From Aquimarina atlantica (GTDB lineage Bacteria; Bacteroidota; Bacteroidia; Flavobacteriales; Flavobacteriaceae), in NCBI RefSeq assembly GCF_000626715.1, contig NZ_AQRA01000002.1, positions 434,001 through 498,000 of the forward strand: DNA of 64,000 nucleotides, written 5' to 3'. A program made the position numbers and the translations under genes. Positions 55,262 through 64,000 of this stretch are shown piece after piece (positions within the stretch are counted from its first letter, which is position 1; each line of letters begins with the position of its first letter). The notes under the pieces are model-generated. The model was not told the DNA's origin. It made no database searches and worked only from the letters and a program-made list of their open reading frames with translations.

Positions 55262-56470
55262 CTATTCTTCAACAATCTCGGGATATAAAAAGTTATTATA
55301 AGGAAAACGGGTTACATGTATATTTCGTGTTTCTTTATATACTCGTTTTCTGAAATCATCAATATTCTCTTTCTTGATAGCAGAAATAAATAAGGCATTA
55401 TCTCCTATTCTACTCATCCAGGTTTGTTTCCATTCTTCTAGAGTATAATGAGCTTTGGTTTTCTCTGTTGTTAAATCATCCTCATCTATTGTTTCGTGTT
55501 GATAAGCATCAATTTTATTAAAAACCATAATAGTTGGCTTATCTGTGCAATCTATTTCTTTCAGAATTCTATTTACAGACTCTATATGATCTTCGAACTG
55601 TGGATGAGAAATATCTACGACATGTAATAATAAATCGGCTTCTCTTACTTCGTCTAATGTGCTTTTAAAACTCTCTACAAGTTGAGTAGGTAGTTTTCTA
55701 ATAAAACCTACGGTGTCACTAAGTAAAAATGGAAGGTTACCAATAACTACTTTTCTTACTGTAGTATCCAGAGTAGCAAAAAGTTTATTTTCTGCAAAAA
55801 CCTCACTTTTGGCTATTACATTCATCAATGTAGATTTACCTACATTGGTATATCCTACTAAGGCTACTCTAACTAGTTTTCCACGATTACCGCGCTGTGT
55901 TGCCATTTGCTTATCAATGGTAAGCAATTTCTTTTTAAGCAAAGAAATTCGGTCTCTAACAATACGACGGTCTGTCTCGATCTCTGTTTCTCCCGGACCT
56001 CTCATCCCAATACCCCCACGCTGTCTTTCTAAGTGAGTCCACAATCCTGTTAATCTAGGTAATAAATACTGATATTGTGCTAATTCTACCTGGGTACGGG
56101 CATAGCTGGTTTGAGCACGTTGGGCAAAAATATCAAGGATCAAATTCGTTCGATCTATAATTTTAGCTTTAAGGATACGCTCTATGTTACGTAGTTGCCC
56201 TGGTGATAATTCATCATCAAAAATGACAGTACCTATATCATGTTGTTCTACATAAATTCGCACATCCTCCATTTTCCCAGATCCTATAAACGTTTTAGAA
56301 TTAGGCATATCCATCTTTTGGGTAAATCGTTTTACCACCTCGCCTCCAGCTGTATACGTAAGAAATTCTAACTCATCCAAAAACTCTTCAAGCTTCTCTT
56401 CATCCTGATTTTTGGTTATGATTCCTATCAAAACCGTTTTCTCGTATGCTATTTTTTCTCTTTCTAACAT
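55262..56470 (-). CDS. hflX: Ribosome-associated GTPase HflX
   Basis: 402 residues. N-terminal HflX domain with GGEVVKRFTQKMDMPNSKTF and GSGKMED, then the central RRGGIGMRGPGETEIETDRR-like region (QRGGIGMRGPGETEIETDRR). G-domain motifs follow: G1 GYTNVGKST (about 206-214), G3 DTVGF, G4 NKID. HflX splits or rescues stalled ribosomes and works in the cytoplasm. Its promoter is at 56527-56559, about 60 bases upstream. Confidence 0.96.
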   Translation of the reverse strand: MLEREKIAYEKTVLIGIITKNQDEEKLEEFLDELEFLTYTAGGEVVKRFTQKMDMPNSKTFIGSGKMEDVRIYVEQHDIGTVIFDDELSPGQLRNIERILKAKIIDRTNLILDIFAQRAQTSYARTQVELAQYQYLLPRLTGLWTHLERQRGGIGMRGPGETEIETDRRIVRDRISLLKKKLLTIDKQMATQRGNRGKLVRVALVGYTNVGKSTLMNVIAKSEVFAENKLFATLDTTVRKVVIGNLPFLLSDTVGFIRKLPTQLVESFKSTLDEVREADLLLHVVDISHPQFEDHIESVNRILKEIDCTDKPTIMVFNKIDAYQHETIDEDDLTTEKTKAHYTLEEWKQTWMSRIGDNALFISAIKKENIDDFRKRVYKETRNIHVTRFPYNNFLYPEIVEE

Positions 56471-56526
56471 TAGCTACCTAATCTTCTATATCTTAATTTA
56501 TTATATTGTGCTTTTAAACAAGTGTA

Positions 56527-56559
56527 CAAAAGTACAACATTTATACACTCGGGAACCAA
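56527..56559 (-). promoter_or_regulatory. Promoter of hflX
   Basis: Read on the minus strand: TTG (56557-56559), a 22-base spacer, then TACTTTTG (56527-56534), an exact -7 element. Confidence 0.55.
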
Positions 56560-56593
56560 CATTATAGCTGGTTTCTTATAAAAATTAAATGCG

Positions 56594-57562
56594 ATGGCCA
56601 ATAAATTTTATTTCAGCAAAAAAAACACAAATCACTTTACCATAGCATTTTATAACCTAGAGAATTTATTCGACACCAAAGATGATCCTAAAACCTTAGA
56701 CAATGATTTCTTGCCTGATTCTGAAAAAAAATGGAATCGAAAACGGTATGAAAAAAAAATATTCAAACTTGGTACTGCTATCTCAAATATTGGATTTTCA
56801 AAAACAAGAAAAGCTCCTGTTTTGGTTGGTGTTGCAGAAGTAGAAAATAAAACAGTTCTCAACGATCTTATTAACTCTAAGCATTTAAAACAAAAAGAAT
56901 ATGGTCTTGTGCATTATGATTCTCCTGATGAACGAGGTATTGATGTAGGGTTACTATATCAAAAACAATATTTTGAAGTAAAAAATTCTAAAACTATTAC
57001 TGTTTTGGTGAATAATGAAATAGGAGAACGAGATTATACTCGCGATATTCTATGGGTGACCGGTGCTTTAAATCAAGAAGAAATCCACATCTTAATAAAT
57101 CATTGGCCGTCGCGAAGAGATGGTGCAGAAAGTACGGCTTATAAACGTATTGCTGCAGCAGAAAAAAACCGTGAGATTATTAACCAGATTACTGATCAAA
57201 ACTCTAATGCGAAAATTATCATTATGGGAGATTTTAATGACGACCCTTCTAGCGAAAGCATAAAAAATTTGGTGCAGCAAGATCTTTTTAATCCAATGGA
57301 ACGCCTCCTTACCAGATACAGAGGTAGTACCAACTACAGAAGCCAATGGAATCTGTTTGACCAAATAATATTTAGCCACAATTTTCATCAATATGCAAAA
57401 GGAAAGCACAGTTTTTCTAACGCTGCCATCTTTGATGATGACTTCTTAAAGATTCACAAAGGTCGCTACAAGGGTACTCCTTTTAGAACGTATGCAGGTG
57501 GAAAATATAAAGGAGGATACAGTGATCATTTTCCTGTATCGGTACGATTAAAGCTAAACTAA
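56594..57562 (+). CDS. Endonuclease/exonuclease/phosphatase (EEP) family protein
   Basis: 322 residues, no signal peptide. The EEP active-site set is present: Asn22 (FYNLENLFD), Glu82 (GVAEVEN), the INHWPSRR segment with its catalytic His, GDFNDD near 211-216 and SDHFPV at 310-315. Such metal-dependent enzymes cleave phosphodiester or phosphoester bonds in nucleic acids, lipids or small molecules; this flavobacterial group lacks a defined substrate. A related domain occurs in the giant gene at 59738. Confidence 0.9.
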   Translation: MANKFYFSKKNTNHFTIAFYNLENLFDTKDDPKTLDNDFLPDSEKKWNRKRYEKKIFKLGTAISNIGFSKTRKAPVLVGVAEVENKTVLNDLINSKHLKQKEYGLVHYDSPDERGIDVGLLYQKQYFEVKNSKTITVLVNNEIGERDYTRDILWVTGALNQEEIHILINHWPSRRDGAESTAYKRIAAAEKNREIINQITDQNSNAKIIIMGDFNDDPSSESIKNLVQQDLFNPMERLLTRYRGSTNYRSQWNLFDQIIFSHNFHQYAKGKHSFSNAAIFDDDFLKIHKGRYKGTPFRTYAGGKYKGGYSDHFPVSVRLKLN

Positions 57563-57596
57563 AAGACAGAAAAACAATATTATTTTTCTGCCTTTT
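57561..57596 (+). terminator. Terminator after the EEP gene
   Basis: A 14-bp stem with one A-C mismatch (57561-57574 with 57583-57596), starting in the stop codon and ending in TTTT. May also serve the minus-strand gene at 57625. Confidence 0.65.
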
Positions 57597-57624
57597 AATG
57601 ACAACTTATCTATTTGCTAATAGA

Positions 57625-58374
57625 CTAAAAATCGTATCTCCCATTTTTGTTCGTAGTTTCATGGTCATCAGTATGGAAACTATCCCAAAGATTACTTGCA
57701 CTACTGTCTAACCATAAATTGGGCTTTGAATTCAATCTTGTATAATCCTCATCCCCAGTAGAGACTATATCAATCTCTTTTAAGAACCAACCATCTGTTC
57801 CTTTTAATCTAATTAAAGCTGCATTAATCTCTATCCACTTAATATCATATGGTAGATTCAATCCTAGATAATAGTAATCAAAAGCACCTTCTTCTCTATC
57901 ATTTCCTGGGTTGTCCAATTTCATATTATGTTTAACTATTTCTCCAGCATCGGTAAGAAAACCAACATCAAGCCTTACGGATCCATTAGTACCACAATGA
58001 TTTGAGCCAGTATCTTGATATTTACCCGTTACAGTAACCACTCTGTAATACCATGGTTTAGTGGGACCAGAAAAAACTGACCCTTTGTTTTCATTATTAT
58101 TTTTACTATGATATTTTGCAATAGCTTCATCAAATTTGGCTAATGCTTCTGATTTACTCGTTTCAGCACTAAAACTCATATGAATTATTGGTTGTATTGC
58201 TTCTGATTGATCATCTGTTATAATAACATTACTGTTCCCTGTCGTACTCATAAAACCTTCTTTCTCATTAGCATTTACAACTTCGGCATCTACTGTAGAT
58301 TTTTCGCAAGAAGCGGTCATCAAAATACACACTGCTACAAACATGTATTTTTTAAATTTTAGTACTGTTTTCAT
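57625..58374 (-). CDS. PLAT-like lipoprotein, copy 1
   Basis: 249 residues. A lipoprotein signal ends MTASCEKS (Cys23). After a variable linker containing EGFMSTTGNS and DDQSEAIQPIIHM, the second half reads VVTVTGKYQDTGSNHCGTNG, then VRLDVGFLTDAG, LDNPGNDREEGAFDYYYLG and GTDGWFLKEIDIVS, close to the PLAT/LH2 layout (beta-sandwich, final WFL). It probably binds a lipid or protein at the surface. Paralog of 58728..59465, about half identical by eye. PLAT is my inference from motifs. Confidence 0.82.
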   Translation of the reverse strand: MKTVLKFKKYMFVAVCILMTASCEKSTVDAEVVNANEKEGFMSTTGNSNVIITDDQSEAIQPIIHMSFSAETSKSEALAKFDEAIAKYHSKNNNENKGSVFSGPTKPWYYRVVTVTGKYQDTGSNHCGTNGSVRLDVGFLTDAGEIVKHNMKLDNPGNDREEGAFDYYYLGLNLPYDIKWIEINAALIRLKGTDGWFLKEIDIVSTGDEDYTRLNSKPNLWLDSSASNLWDSFHTDDHETTNKNGRYDF

Positions 58375-58419
58375 TTTGCTTTTAAAAGTTTAGTTATAAA
58401 ATATTTATCTATTATGCAG

Positions 58420-58427
58420 CAAATGTA
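58420..58427 (-). promoter_or_regulatory. -7 element for PLAT-like copy 1
   Basis: Minus-strand TACATTTG, an exact TAnnTTTG, 45 bases before the ATG at 58374. No TTG partner found. Confidence 0.4.
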
Positions 58428-58681
58428 AACTCAAGTACCTTATATAATAACTCGTAGTTGATGGTCCGTAATTTTGAATTGATCAAAAATAAATTTCAAT
58501 TGATAGTTTGTAATCTTTACCTGCTCATTTACGGAAAAATCATGAGGTCTAAGCGATACTTTATGACTAAGGAAACTAGAATATTTTTAAATAAAACACT
58601 GTTTAATAGACAATTACACAAGATGTGTATTTGCTATTTAACTCATCGATAGTTTTCTTTTGGTTAGATTTTGTATAATAA

Positions 58682-58716
58682 AAATCCCCGAGGCAAAGTA
58701 GAGTCATCGAGGATTT
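58682..58716 (-). terminator. Terminator of PLAT-like copy 2
   Basis: 10-bp stem (58682-58691 with 58707-58716; one G-T wobble on the minus strand), 15-base loop, then T's. Lies 11 bases past the stop at 58728. Confidence 0.7.
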
Positions 58717-58727
58717 CTATGAATTAA

Positions 58728-59465
58728 CTAAAGATAATATCTCCCTGTTTTCACTGTAGTGTCAGAATCGTTAGTATGAAAAAGATCCCATCCATTATTT
58801 GTGTTATTATCTAACCAGATTTCAGGTTTTGAACTCAAACTTGTATAATCGTTTTTATCGGCTACTACTGTTAGTCTTTTTAAAAACCAACCATCCTTAC
58901 CTTTTAACTTAATTCCGGCTGATGCGATCTCTATCCAATTAACTGTATTTCCATTTTTTTTGGGGTTTAAGCTTAAGTAATAAACATCCCAACCTCCTTC
59001 TCTATCATCACCTGGATTATTTAGCACTATATCATTTTGATAGATAAACCCTAAATTGGTACGAAAATCTATAGAAATTCTTACCGACCCATCTGTACCA
59101 CAATAATTTGAGCCAGAATCTTCATACGTACCTGTTTTCGTATATACTCTATAATACCAGGGTGGTGTACCAGGCCAATCTAATAAATCTAATTTTGAGT
59201 TATTATTAAAGTATTTGGCAATTGCTTTATCAAATTTTGCAAGTCCCTCTTCTTCACTTACTTCTGGTCCAAAATGCATATGCAATATTGGCTGAATTTC
59301 TTTTGATTGATCATCTGCTACAGTAGTATCACTATTTCCTGTAGTACTCATAAAACCTTCTTGCCCTTTTATGTTTAATATCTCGGTATCTGTTTCTGTT
59401 TTTTCGCACGATACGATCCCAAGTATACATAATGCTAATACTACATTTTTCTTAAAATTTTTCAT
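58728..59465 (-). CDS. PLAT-like lipoprotein, copy 2
   Basis: 245 residues. A lipoprotein signal ends IVSCEKTE (Cys20). It keeps the same order as copy 1: GQEGFMSTTGNS, DDQSKEIQPILHMHFG, YEDSGSNYCGTDGSVRI, LNNPGDDREGGWDVYYLS, GKDGWFLKRLTVV and SKPEIWLDN. The conserved HCGTNG/YCGTDG and DRE-x-G positions suggest shared ligand binding. Its N-terminus (EKTETDTEIL) also matches. Separate promoter and terminator imply independent transcription of the pair. Confidence 0.82.
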   Translation of the reverse strand: MKNFKKNVVLALCILGIVSCEKTETDTEILNIKGQEGFMSTTGNSDTTVADDQSKEIQPILHMHFGPEVSEEEGLAKFDKAIAKYFNNNSKLDLLDWPGTPPWYYRVYTKTGTYEDSGSNYCGTDGSVRISIDFRTNLGFIYQNDIVLNNPGDDREGGWDVYYLSLNPKKNGNTVNWIEIASAGIKLKGKDGWFLKRLTVVADKNDYTSLSSKPEIWLDNNTNNGWDLFHTNDSDTTVKTGRYYL

Positions 59466-59737
59466 TGTTGTTTTAGATTTTAAAATTAATTCCTAAATGT
59501 ATGTACTGAAGTATTGTTTTATGATAATGAATATATAGAACACCCTTTGGGATTTATGGATCATGCGTTTCTTTTGATAATGCTACAACACTCTATAAAT
59601 CCACTAGAGATATAAAGAGTTTCAAAGCCATGAAATTAAATTTCTTAACCTTTTTTTTAACATCGCTACACAGTAATAATCATTCTAATCCCCTAACTTG
59701 CATTACGCAAAAAAATCACACAAATAAACTAATAGTC

Positions 59738-62700
59738 ATGAAATTAAAATTACTCTTAATTCCATTCGTCATTTCCTGCCTTTTAGGGACTCAGAATGGG
59801 TTTACTCAATCCGTATTTATTAACGAAATACACTATGATAATGCAAGTACAGATGTAGAAGAAGCTATTGAAATTGCTGGAACAGCAGGAACCGATCTTT
59901 CTGGTTGGAGTATTGTTTTATATAACGGGTCAAATGGTACCGTTTATAATACAATTTCTATTTCGGGAGTGATTCCTGATCAACAAAATGGTTTCGGAAC
60001 AATTGTAGAAATTCTTCCTGTTAATGGGTTACAAAATGGTGCCCCCGATGGAATCGCATTAATTGATAACAACAATGCAGTTGTTCAGTTTTTAAGCTAT
60101 GAAGGTGTTATTACAGCAACAAATGGCCCTGCATCTGGATTAACAAGTACCGATATAGGTGTGTCAGAATCTAGTAGTACTCCTGTTGGAGCTTCATTAC
60201 AACTATCAGGAACGGGAACATCTGCAACAGAATTCACCTGGGAAGTATCTACGACCAACTCATATGGTGCCGTAAATATTAATCAGGTTTTGGGAACACC
60301 TGTTATCATACCAATAATTAATGAGTTTGTATGTAATCATACCGGATCAGATACCGATGAATTTGTAGAAGTATTAGCTGGTATAGAAACAGACTTAAGC
60401 GAATATTGGTTGCTAGAAATTGAAGGAGATAGTAACGCATCTGGAGTTATTGACGAAGTAATACAATTAGGCACTACAGATGTTAATGGGTATTTCACTA
60501 CTCCTTTTGGTAGTAATGTATATGAAAACGGCACACTCACTCTTCTTTTGGTAAAGAATTTTACCGGTAGTTTAGGGCAAGACCTTGATACAGATGACGA
60601 TGGGGTTTTTGATATCACTCCCTGGGAAGAACGAATTGATGATATTGGAGTTAACGATGGTGGTGCATCTGATCTTAACTATGCCAATGTTACCTTACTA
60701 CAATCTTTTGATGGAAGCTCATTTACTGTAGGAGGAGCATCAAGGTTTCCGAATGGTCAAGATACCGATGCTGTCACCGATTGGAAAAGGAATGATTTTG
60801 ATGGAAGTGGATTGCCAAGTTTCCCTACAGTGATAGCAGAACCAGGAGAAGCTGTTAATACGCCTAATCGAGAAAATGTAGTTATCGATGATACTAATCC
60901 AACAGCGGTAATAGTAATTAATGAAATTGATGCAGATACCGATGGATCTGATGTTTTAGAATTTGTAGAGCTGTTTGACGGTGGGGCCGGAAACACATCT
61001 CTCGACGGACATACATTAGTGTTCTTTAACGGATCTAATAATCAAAGTTATGCAGCTTATGATTTAACAGGTTCTACCACAAATGCTAATGGATATTTCG
61101 TTATCGGTAATGCAGATGTTGCTAATGTTGGGATAACATTTCCTGGTAATGGGTTACAAAATGGAGCCGATGCTGTAGCGCTTTATAAAACTGCAGCCTT
61201 TAATTTTCCTAACGGAAGTGCTGTTACTACAGATAATCTGGTAGATGCGATCGTATATGATACCAATGATAGTGATGATGCAGAACTATTGGTGTTACTA
61301 AATAGTGATCAACCTCAAATAAATGAAGACGAGAAAAATGATAAGAATTTCCATTCCTTACAACGTTTTCCTAATGGATCAGGGGGGTTAAGAAATACCT
61401 CAACATATACACAGGCAATCCCTACACCGGGAAATGCAAATACAAATGCAACAGAAATAGTTAACCTTATTATTAACGAGCTGGATGCAGATACACAAGG
61501 TTCTGACGCTTTAGAATTTGTAGAACTATATGATGGTGGGGTCGGAAATACCTCACTTAATGGTTATGTATTGGTAAATTATAATGGTAGTAATAATACC
61601 AGCTACAATGCCATTGATTTAGATGGTTTTACTACTAATGCAGAAGGATATTTTGTTATTGGTAATGCAGATGTTGCCAATGTAGGTCTTGTCGTTCCTG
61701 GAAATACCTTCCAGAATGGCGCCGATGCCGTGGCTCTATATTTTGATGATGCCACGAGTTTCCCTAACGGAACAGCGATTACTACAGAAAACATCATTGA
61801 TGCTATAGTATATGATACTAATGATGCCGATGATGTAGAACTATTAGTGTTATTAAACACAGGTCAACCTCAGATCAACGAAGATGCCAACGGAAACAAA
61901 GATGCTGAATCCTTACAACGAAGTCCTAATGGACAAGGAGGAGCTAGAAATACTACTTCGTATGTAGCTAAAGCTCCAACACCAGGAGTAGATAATGATG
62001 GGGTAATAGTAACACCAGGTGATCCGATAAGTATTGCAGAAGCAAGAGCAACTGCCGAGGGCACACCAGTTACTATTGCCGGAGTATTAACGGTTACTAA
62101 TAGTTTTAATGGTCCTGCATTTATACAAGATGCTACTGGTGGTATTGCTGTTTTCGACGAACAAGTACAGGCTAATGCTGCTTTAAAAGTTGGGGATTCT
62201 ATTACCCTAACTGGTGTTAGAGCTGCATTCAATGATCAGGTACAAATAAGCGGTGTAGTTGAGGTGGTGAATAACGGGCTTCCGCAAAACCCAATTACAC
62301 CTATAGACATTACACTTGCAGAGCTTGCAGATCATCCGGGAGAACTGGTAAAAGTACTTAATACCACATTCCCTAATCCGGGAGATCTTTTATTCGGTAA
62401 CTCTAACTTTACTCTTACCGATGCCAGCGGAAATGGAGAACTACGCATTGATAATGATGTAGCTTCTATAGTAGGTAAAGCACAACCTGTTACTTGCCCT
62501 GAAATTACTGGTGTAGTAGGTCGTTTTAGAGAATTCTACCAGTTACTTCCAAGGCAAGCTTCGGATATCCCTTGTGCAGTAGAGTTTATTCCACCAGGAG
62601 ATACAGTAGGTTTTCCTAAAGAAGACACTTTTGATGTAGTAACCTGGAATATCGAATGGTTTGGTGATGAAAACAACTCGCCTGTAGGCCAAAACCCTAT

Positions 62701-64000
62701 GTCTGATGAAATTCAAAGAGATAGCACTGCTACAGTACTTAAAAAGTTAAAAGCAGATGTATATGCTGTAGAAGAAATTGCCGACGATGCATTATTTGCA
62801 GAGTTAGTAAACCTATTGCCTGGTTACGAGTATATTTTATCTGATGCTGTCTCTCGACCAGGATCAGGAGGAGTATCGCAAAAAGTAGGATTTATTTATA
62901 ATACCGAAACCGTTTCTGTGGTCGAAACAAGAGCAATGTTTACATCTATTCATCCGCTATACAATGGTGGTGATGCATCTGCACTAGTAGATTATCCTAG
63001 CGAAACAGATCGTTTCTATGCTAGTGGGAGATTACCATTTTTAATGACTGCAGATGTAACGATTAATGGCGTTACAGAGCGTATTGATTTGATCGCACTA
63101 CATGCCAGGGCAAATAGTAGCAATGGCCCTCAAAATCGATATGATATGCGTAAATATGATGTAGAAGTATTAAAAGATTCGCTAGATGCTAATTTTGCAA
63201 ACAATAAGGTTATTCTTTTGGGGGATTATAATGACGATGTAGATGAAACCGTAGCAGACATCCCATCTACCATCTCTAGTTTTCAGGAATATGTAAATGA
63301 TACTGCTAATTACACGATTGTATCTTCTGCGTTAAGCGAAGCAGGATTGCGATCATTCATTTTTAGAGAAAATATGATTGATCATATTATGGTAACCAAT
63401 GAACTTAATGAGGCCTATATCGAGAATTCTGTAACTGTTCATTACGATGTATACGACAATGATTATGCATTTACTACATCAGATCATTTACCTGTTTCTG
63501 CACGATTCTTACTAGAACCAGAATTTGTAAACAATAATTGTTCGGGAGCATCTGTAGTAGCTTTTAATCAAGGCAAAAGAAAAGATGGTGGAAGAATATC
63601 CAGGCTTAGAAGTAAGACTAAACGTGCCTTAGGAACTCCTAGAGAAAAACGGTATTTTAATTTTGTGAGTTTAGGATTTGGTGGATCGATTACCATAGAA
63701 CTAAACAATGAAGTTTTTGATAACGTAGACACCAATGAATTTGCAGTATTCGAATCTACAGGGTTCTTTGATAATATCCCTTGTAATTACTATCCAGAAT
63801 CTGCAGAAGTTTTTGCCTCACAGGATGGTATTGAGTTTGTTTCTTTAGGAACAACTTGCCAGGATGGTGAATTTGATCTTGCAACAGGTAACTTACGTTC
63901 TGCAAAATATATCAAAGTTGTGGATACAAGTGACAAATCTATTTTTCCCTGGTTTGCAGATGGGTATGATCTGGATGCAATTGTATGCCTTGAGAATGGT
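59738..64000 (+). CDS. Giant secreted lamin-tail-repeat / EEP nuclease protein, 3'-truncated by window edge
   Basis: Open from ATG 59738 to the right edge: 1421 codons, no stop. Signal peptide (1-24, ending GFTQ). Domains: a lamin-tail-like repeat (about 26-135, VFINEIHYD), a second (about 192-370, PIINEFVCN), two close copies (391-575 INEIDADTDGSD, 577-745 INELDADTQGSD), OB-like domains (about 755-960), and an EEP nuclease domain (965-1255) with TWNIEWFG, EEIADD, GDYNDD and SDHLPV. After it comes a basic KRKDGGRISRLRSKTKR stretch and a discoidin- or Ig-like part. It resembles secreted extracellular nucleases. A T9SS signal may lie beyond the edge. Confidence 0.9.
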   Translation, partial: MKLKLLLIPFVISCLLGTQNGFTQSVFINEIHYDNASTDVEEAIEIAGTAGTDLSGWSIVLYNGSNGTVYNTISISGVIPDQQNGFGTIVEILPVNGLQNGAPDGIALIDNNNAVVQFLSYEGVITATNGPASGLTSTDIGVSESSSTPVGASLQLSGTGTSATEFTWEVSTTNSYGAVNINQVLGTPVIIPIINEFVCNHTGSDTDEFVEVLAGIETDLSEYWLLEIEGDSNASGVIDEVIQLGTTDVNGYFTTPFGSNVYENGTLTLLLVKNFTGSLGQDLDTDDDGVFDITPWEERIDDIGVNDGGASDLNYANVTLLQSFDGSSFTVGGASRFPNGQDTDAVTDWKRNDFDGSGLPSFPTVIAEPGEAVNTPNRENVVIDDTNPTAVIVINEIDADTDGSDVLEFVELFDGGAGNTSLDGHTLVFFNGSNNQSYAAYDLTGSTTNANGYFVIGNADVANVGITFPGNGLQNGADAVALYKTAAFNFPNGSAVTTDNLVDAIVYDTNDSDDAELLVLLNSDQPQINEDEKNDKNFHSLQRFPNGSGGLRNTSTYTQAIPTPGNANTNATEIVNLIINELDADTQGSDALEFVELYDGGVGNTSLNGYVLVNYNGSNNTSYNAIDLDGFTTNAEGYFVIGNADVANVGLVVPGNTFQNGADAVALYFDDATSFPNGTAITTENIIDAIVYDTNDADDVELLVLLNTGQPQINEDANGNKDAESLQRSPNGQGGARNTTSYVAKAPTPGVDNDGVIVTPGDPISIAEARATAEGTPVTIAGVLTVTNSFNGPAFIQDATGGIAVFDEQVQANAALKVGDSITLTGVRAAFNDQVQISGVVEVVNNGLPQNPITPIDITLAELADHPGELVKVLNTTFPNPGDLLFGNSNFTLTDASGNGELRIDNDVASIVGKAQPVTCPEITGVVGRFREFYQLLPRQASDIPCAVEFIPPGDTVGFPKEDTFDVVTWNIEWFGDENNSPVGQNPMSDEIQRDSTATVLKKLKADVYAVEEIADDALFAELVNLLPGYEYILSDAVSRPGSGGVSQKVGFIYNTETVSVVETRAMFTSIHPLYNGGDASALVDYPSETDRFYASGRLPFLMTADVTINGVTERIDLIALHARANSSNGPQNRYDMRKYDVEVLKDSLDANFANNKVILLGDYNDDVDETVADIPSTISSFQEYVNDTANYTIVSSALSEAGLRSFIFRENMIDHIMVTNELNEAYIENSVTVHYDVYDNDYAFTTSDHLPVSARFLLEPEFVNNNCSGASVVAFNQGKRKDGGRISRLRSKTKRALGTPREKRYFNFVSLGFGGSITIELNNEVFDNVDTNEFAVFESTGFFDNIPCNYYPESAEVFASQDGIEFVSLGTTCQDGEFDLATGNLRSAKYIKVVDTSDKSIFPWFADGYDLDAIVCLENG

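Larger units (their letters stand above)
58375..58727. other. Intergenic region between the PLAT-like genes
   Basis: 353 bp. Contains the copy-1 promoter element (58420-58427) and the copy-2 terminator (58682-58716). A 64-codon frame at 58458 has poor protein character and I do not accept it. Confidence 0.5.

Noticed and set aside
58458..58652. 64-codon plus-strand frame between the PLAT-like genes
   Set aside because: No signal, no recognisable domain, and it sits in the promoter/terminator gap of its neighbours.

Overview
The window is AT-rich DNA from a member of the Bacteroidota, almost certainly a marine Flavobacteriaceae. An Aquimarina-like genus is my guess from overall feel, not something I could test. 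The evidence is a SusC/SusD pair, type IX secretion (T9SS) C-terminal signals, many short lipoproteins with a Cys near residue 20, the flavobacterial families DUF2480 and DUF3078, and -7 elements of the Bacteroidota form TAnnTTTG upstream of several genes. I saw no rRNA, tRNA, CRISPR array, prophage or intact insertion sequence.

Layout. 1-1443: two tandem paralogous lipoproteins on the minus strand, the first cut by the window edge. 1602-8421: a membrane-anchored 7TM-GAF-AraC regulator diverging from a SusC/SusD nutrient-uptake pair. 8522-14827: a secreted Asp-box propeller protein, aminopeptidase P and a TPR-TM-AraC regulator. 14853-19531: a long palindromic intergenic element, a small membrane protein and a tandem family of three leucine-rich-repeat-like lipoproteins with short collagen-like linkers. 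19532-22943: a decayed stretch, a lipocalin-like lipoprotein, a second TPR-TM-AraC regulator and a VOC protein. 22971-28276: a di-heme peroxidase, BrnQ, an alpha/beta hydrolase, a small zinc-ribbon protein and ThiL.

28425-35887 is the most distinctive region. Two sibling choice-of-anchor-B propellers (one lipidated, one exported by T9SS) are followed by a tightly packed operon: a repeat lipoprotein, an MbnP-like lipoprotein and an MbnH-like di-heme enzyme that starts with TTG. By family knowledge, MbnH oxidises a tryptophan of MbnP to make a copper site, so this looks like a surface copper-handling operon.

36020-45679 is the SUF iron-sulfur cluster assembly region (sufA, B, C, D, S, E and a sufT-like gene). 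It is broken up by a lipoprotein, a four-helix-bundle gene between sufC and sufD, an inverted serine hydrolase and a DUF4377 lipoprotein. 46013-48143 is a GAF-LytS / LytTR two-component pair with a possible operator of two direct repeats 21 bp apart. 48284-57562 carries DUF2480, two DUF3078 proteins, a GNAT acetyltransferase, a Tricorn-like S41 protease, HflX and a small exo/endonuclease-phosphatase (EEP) family protein. 57625-59465 holds two PLAT-like lipoprotein paralogs. 59738 to the right edge is an unfinished giant secreted protein with lamin-tail-like repeats, OB-like domains and an EEP nuclease domain.

The common themes are envelope proteins and uptake, membrane-anchored AraC/LytTR regulation, and repeated local gene duplication (at least five paralog sets).
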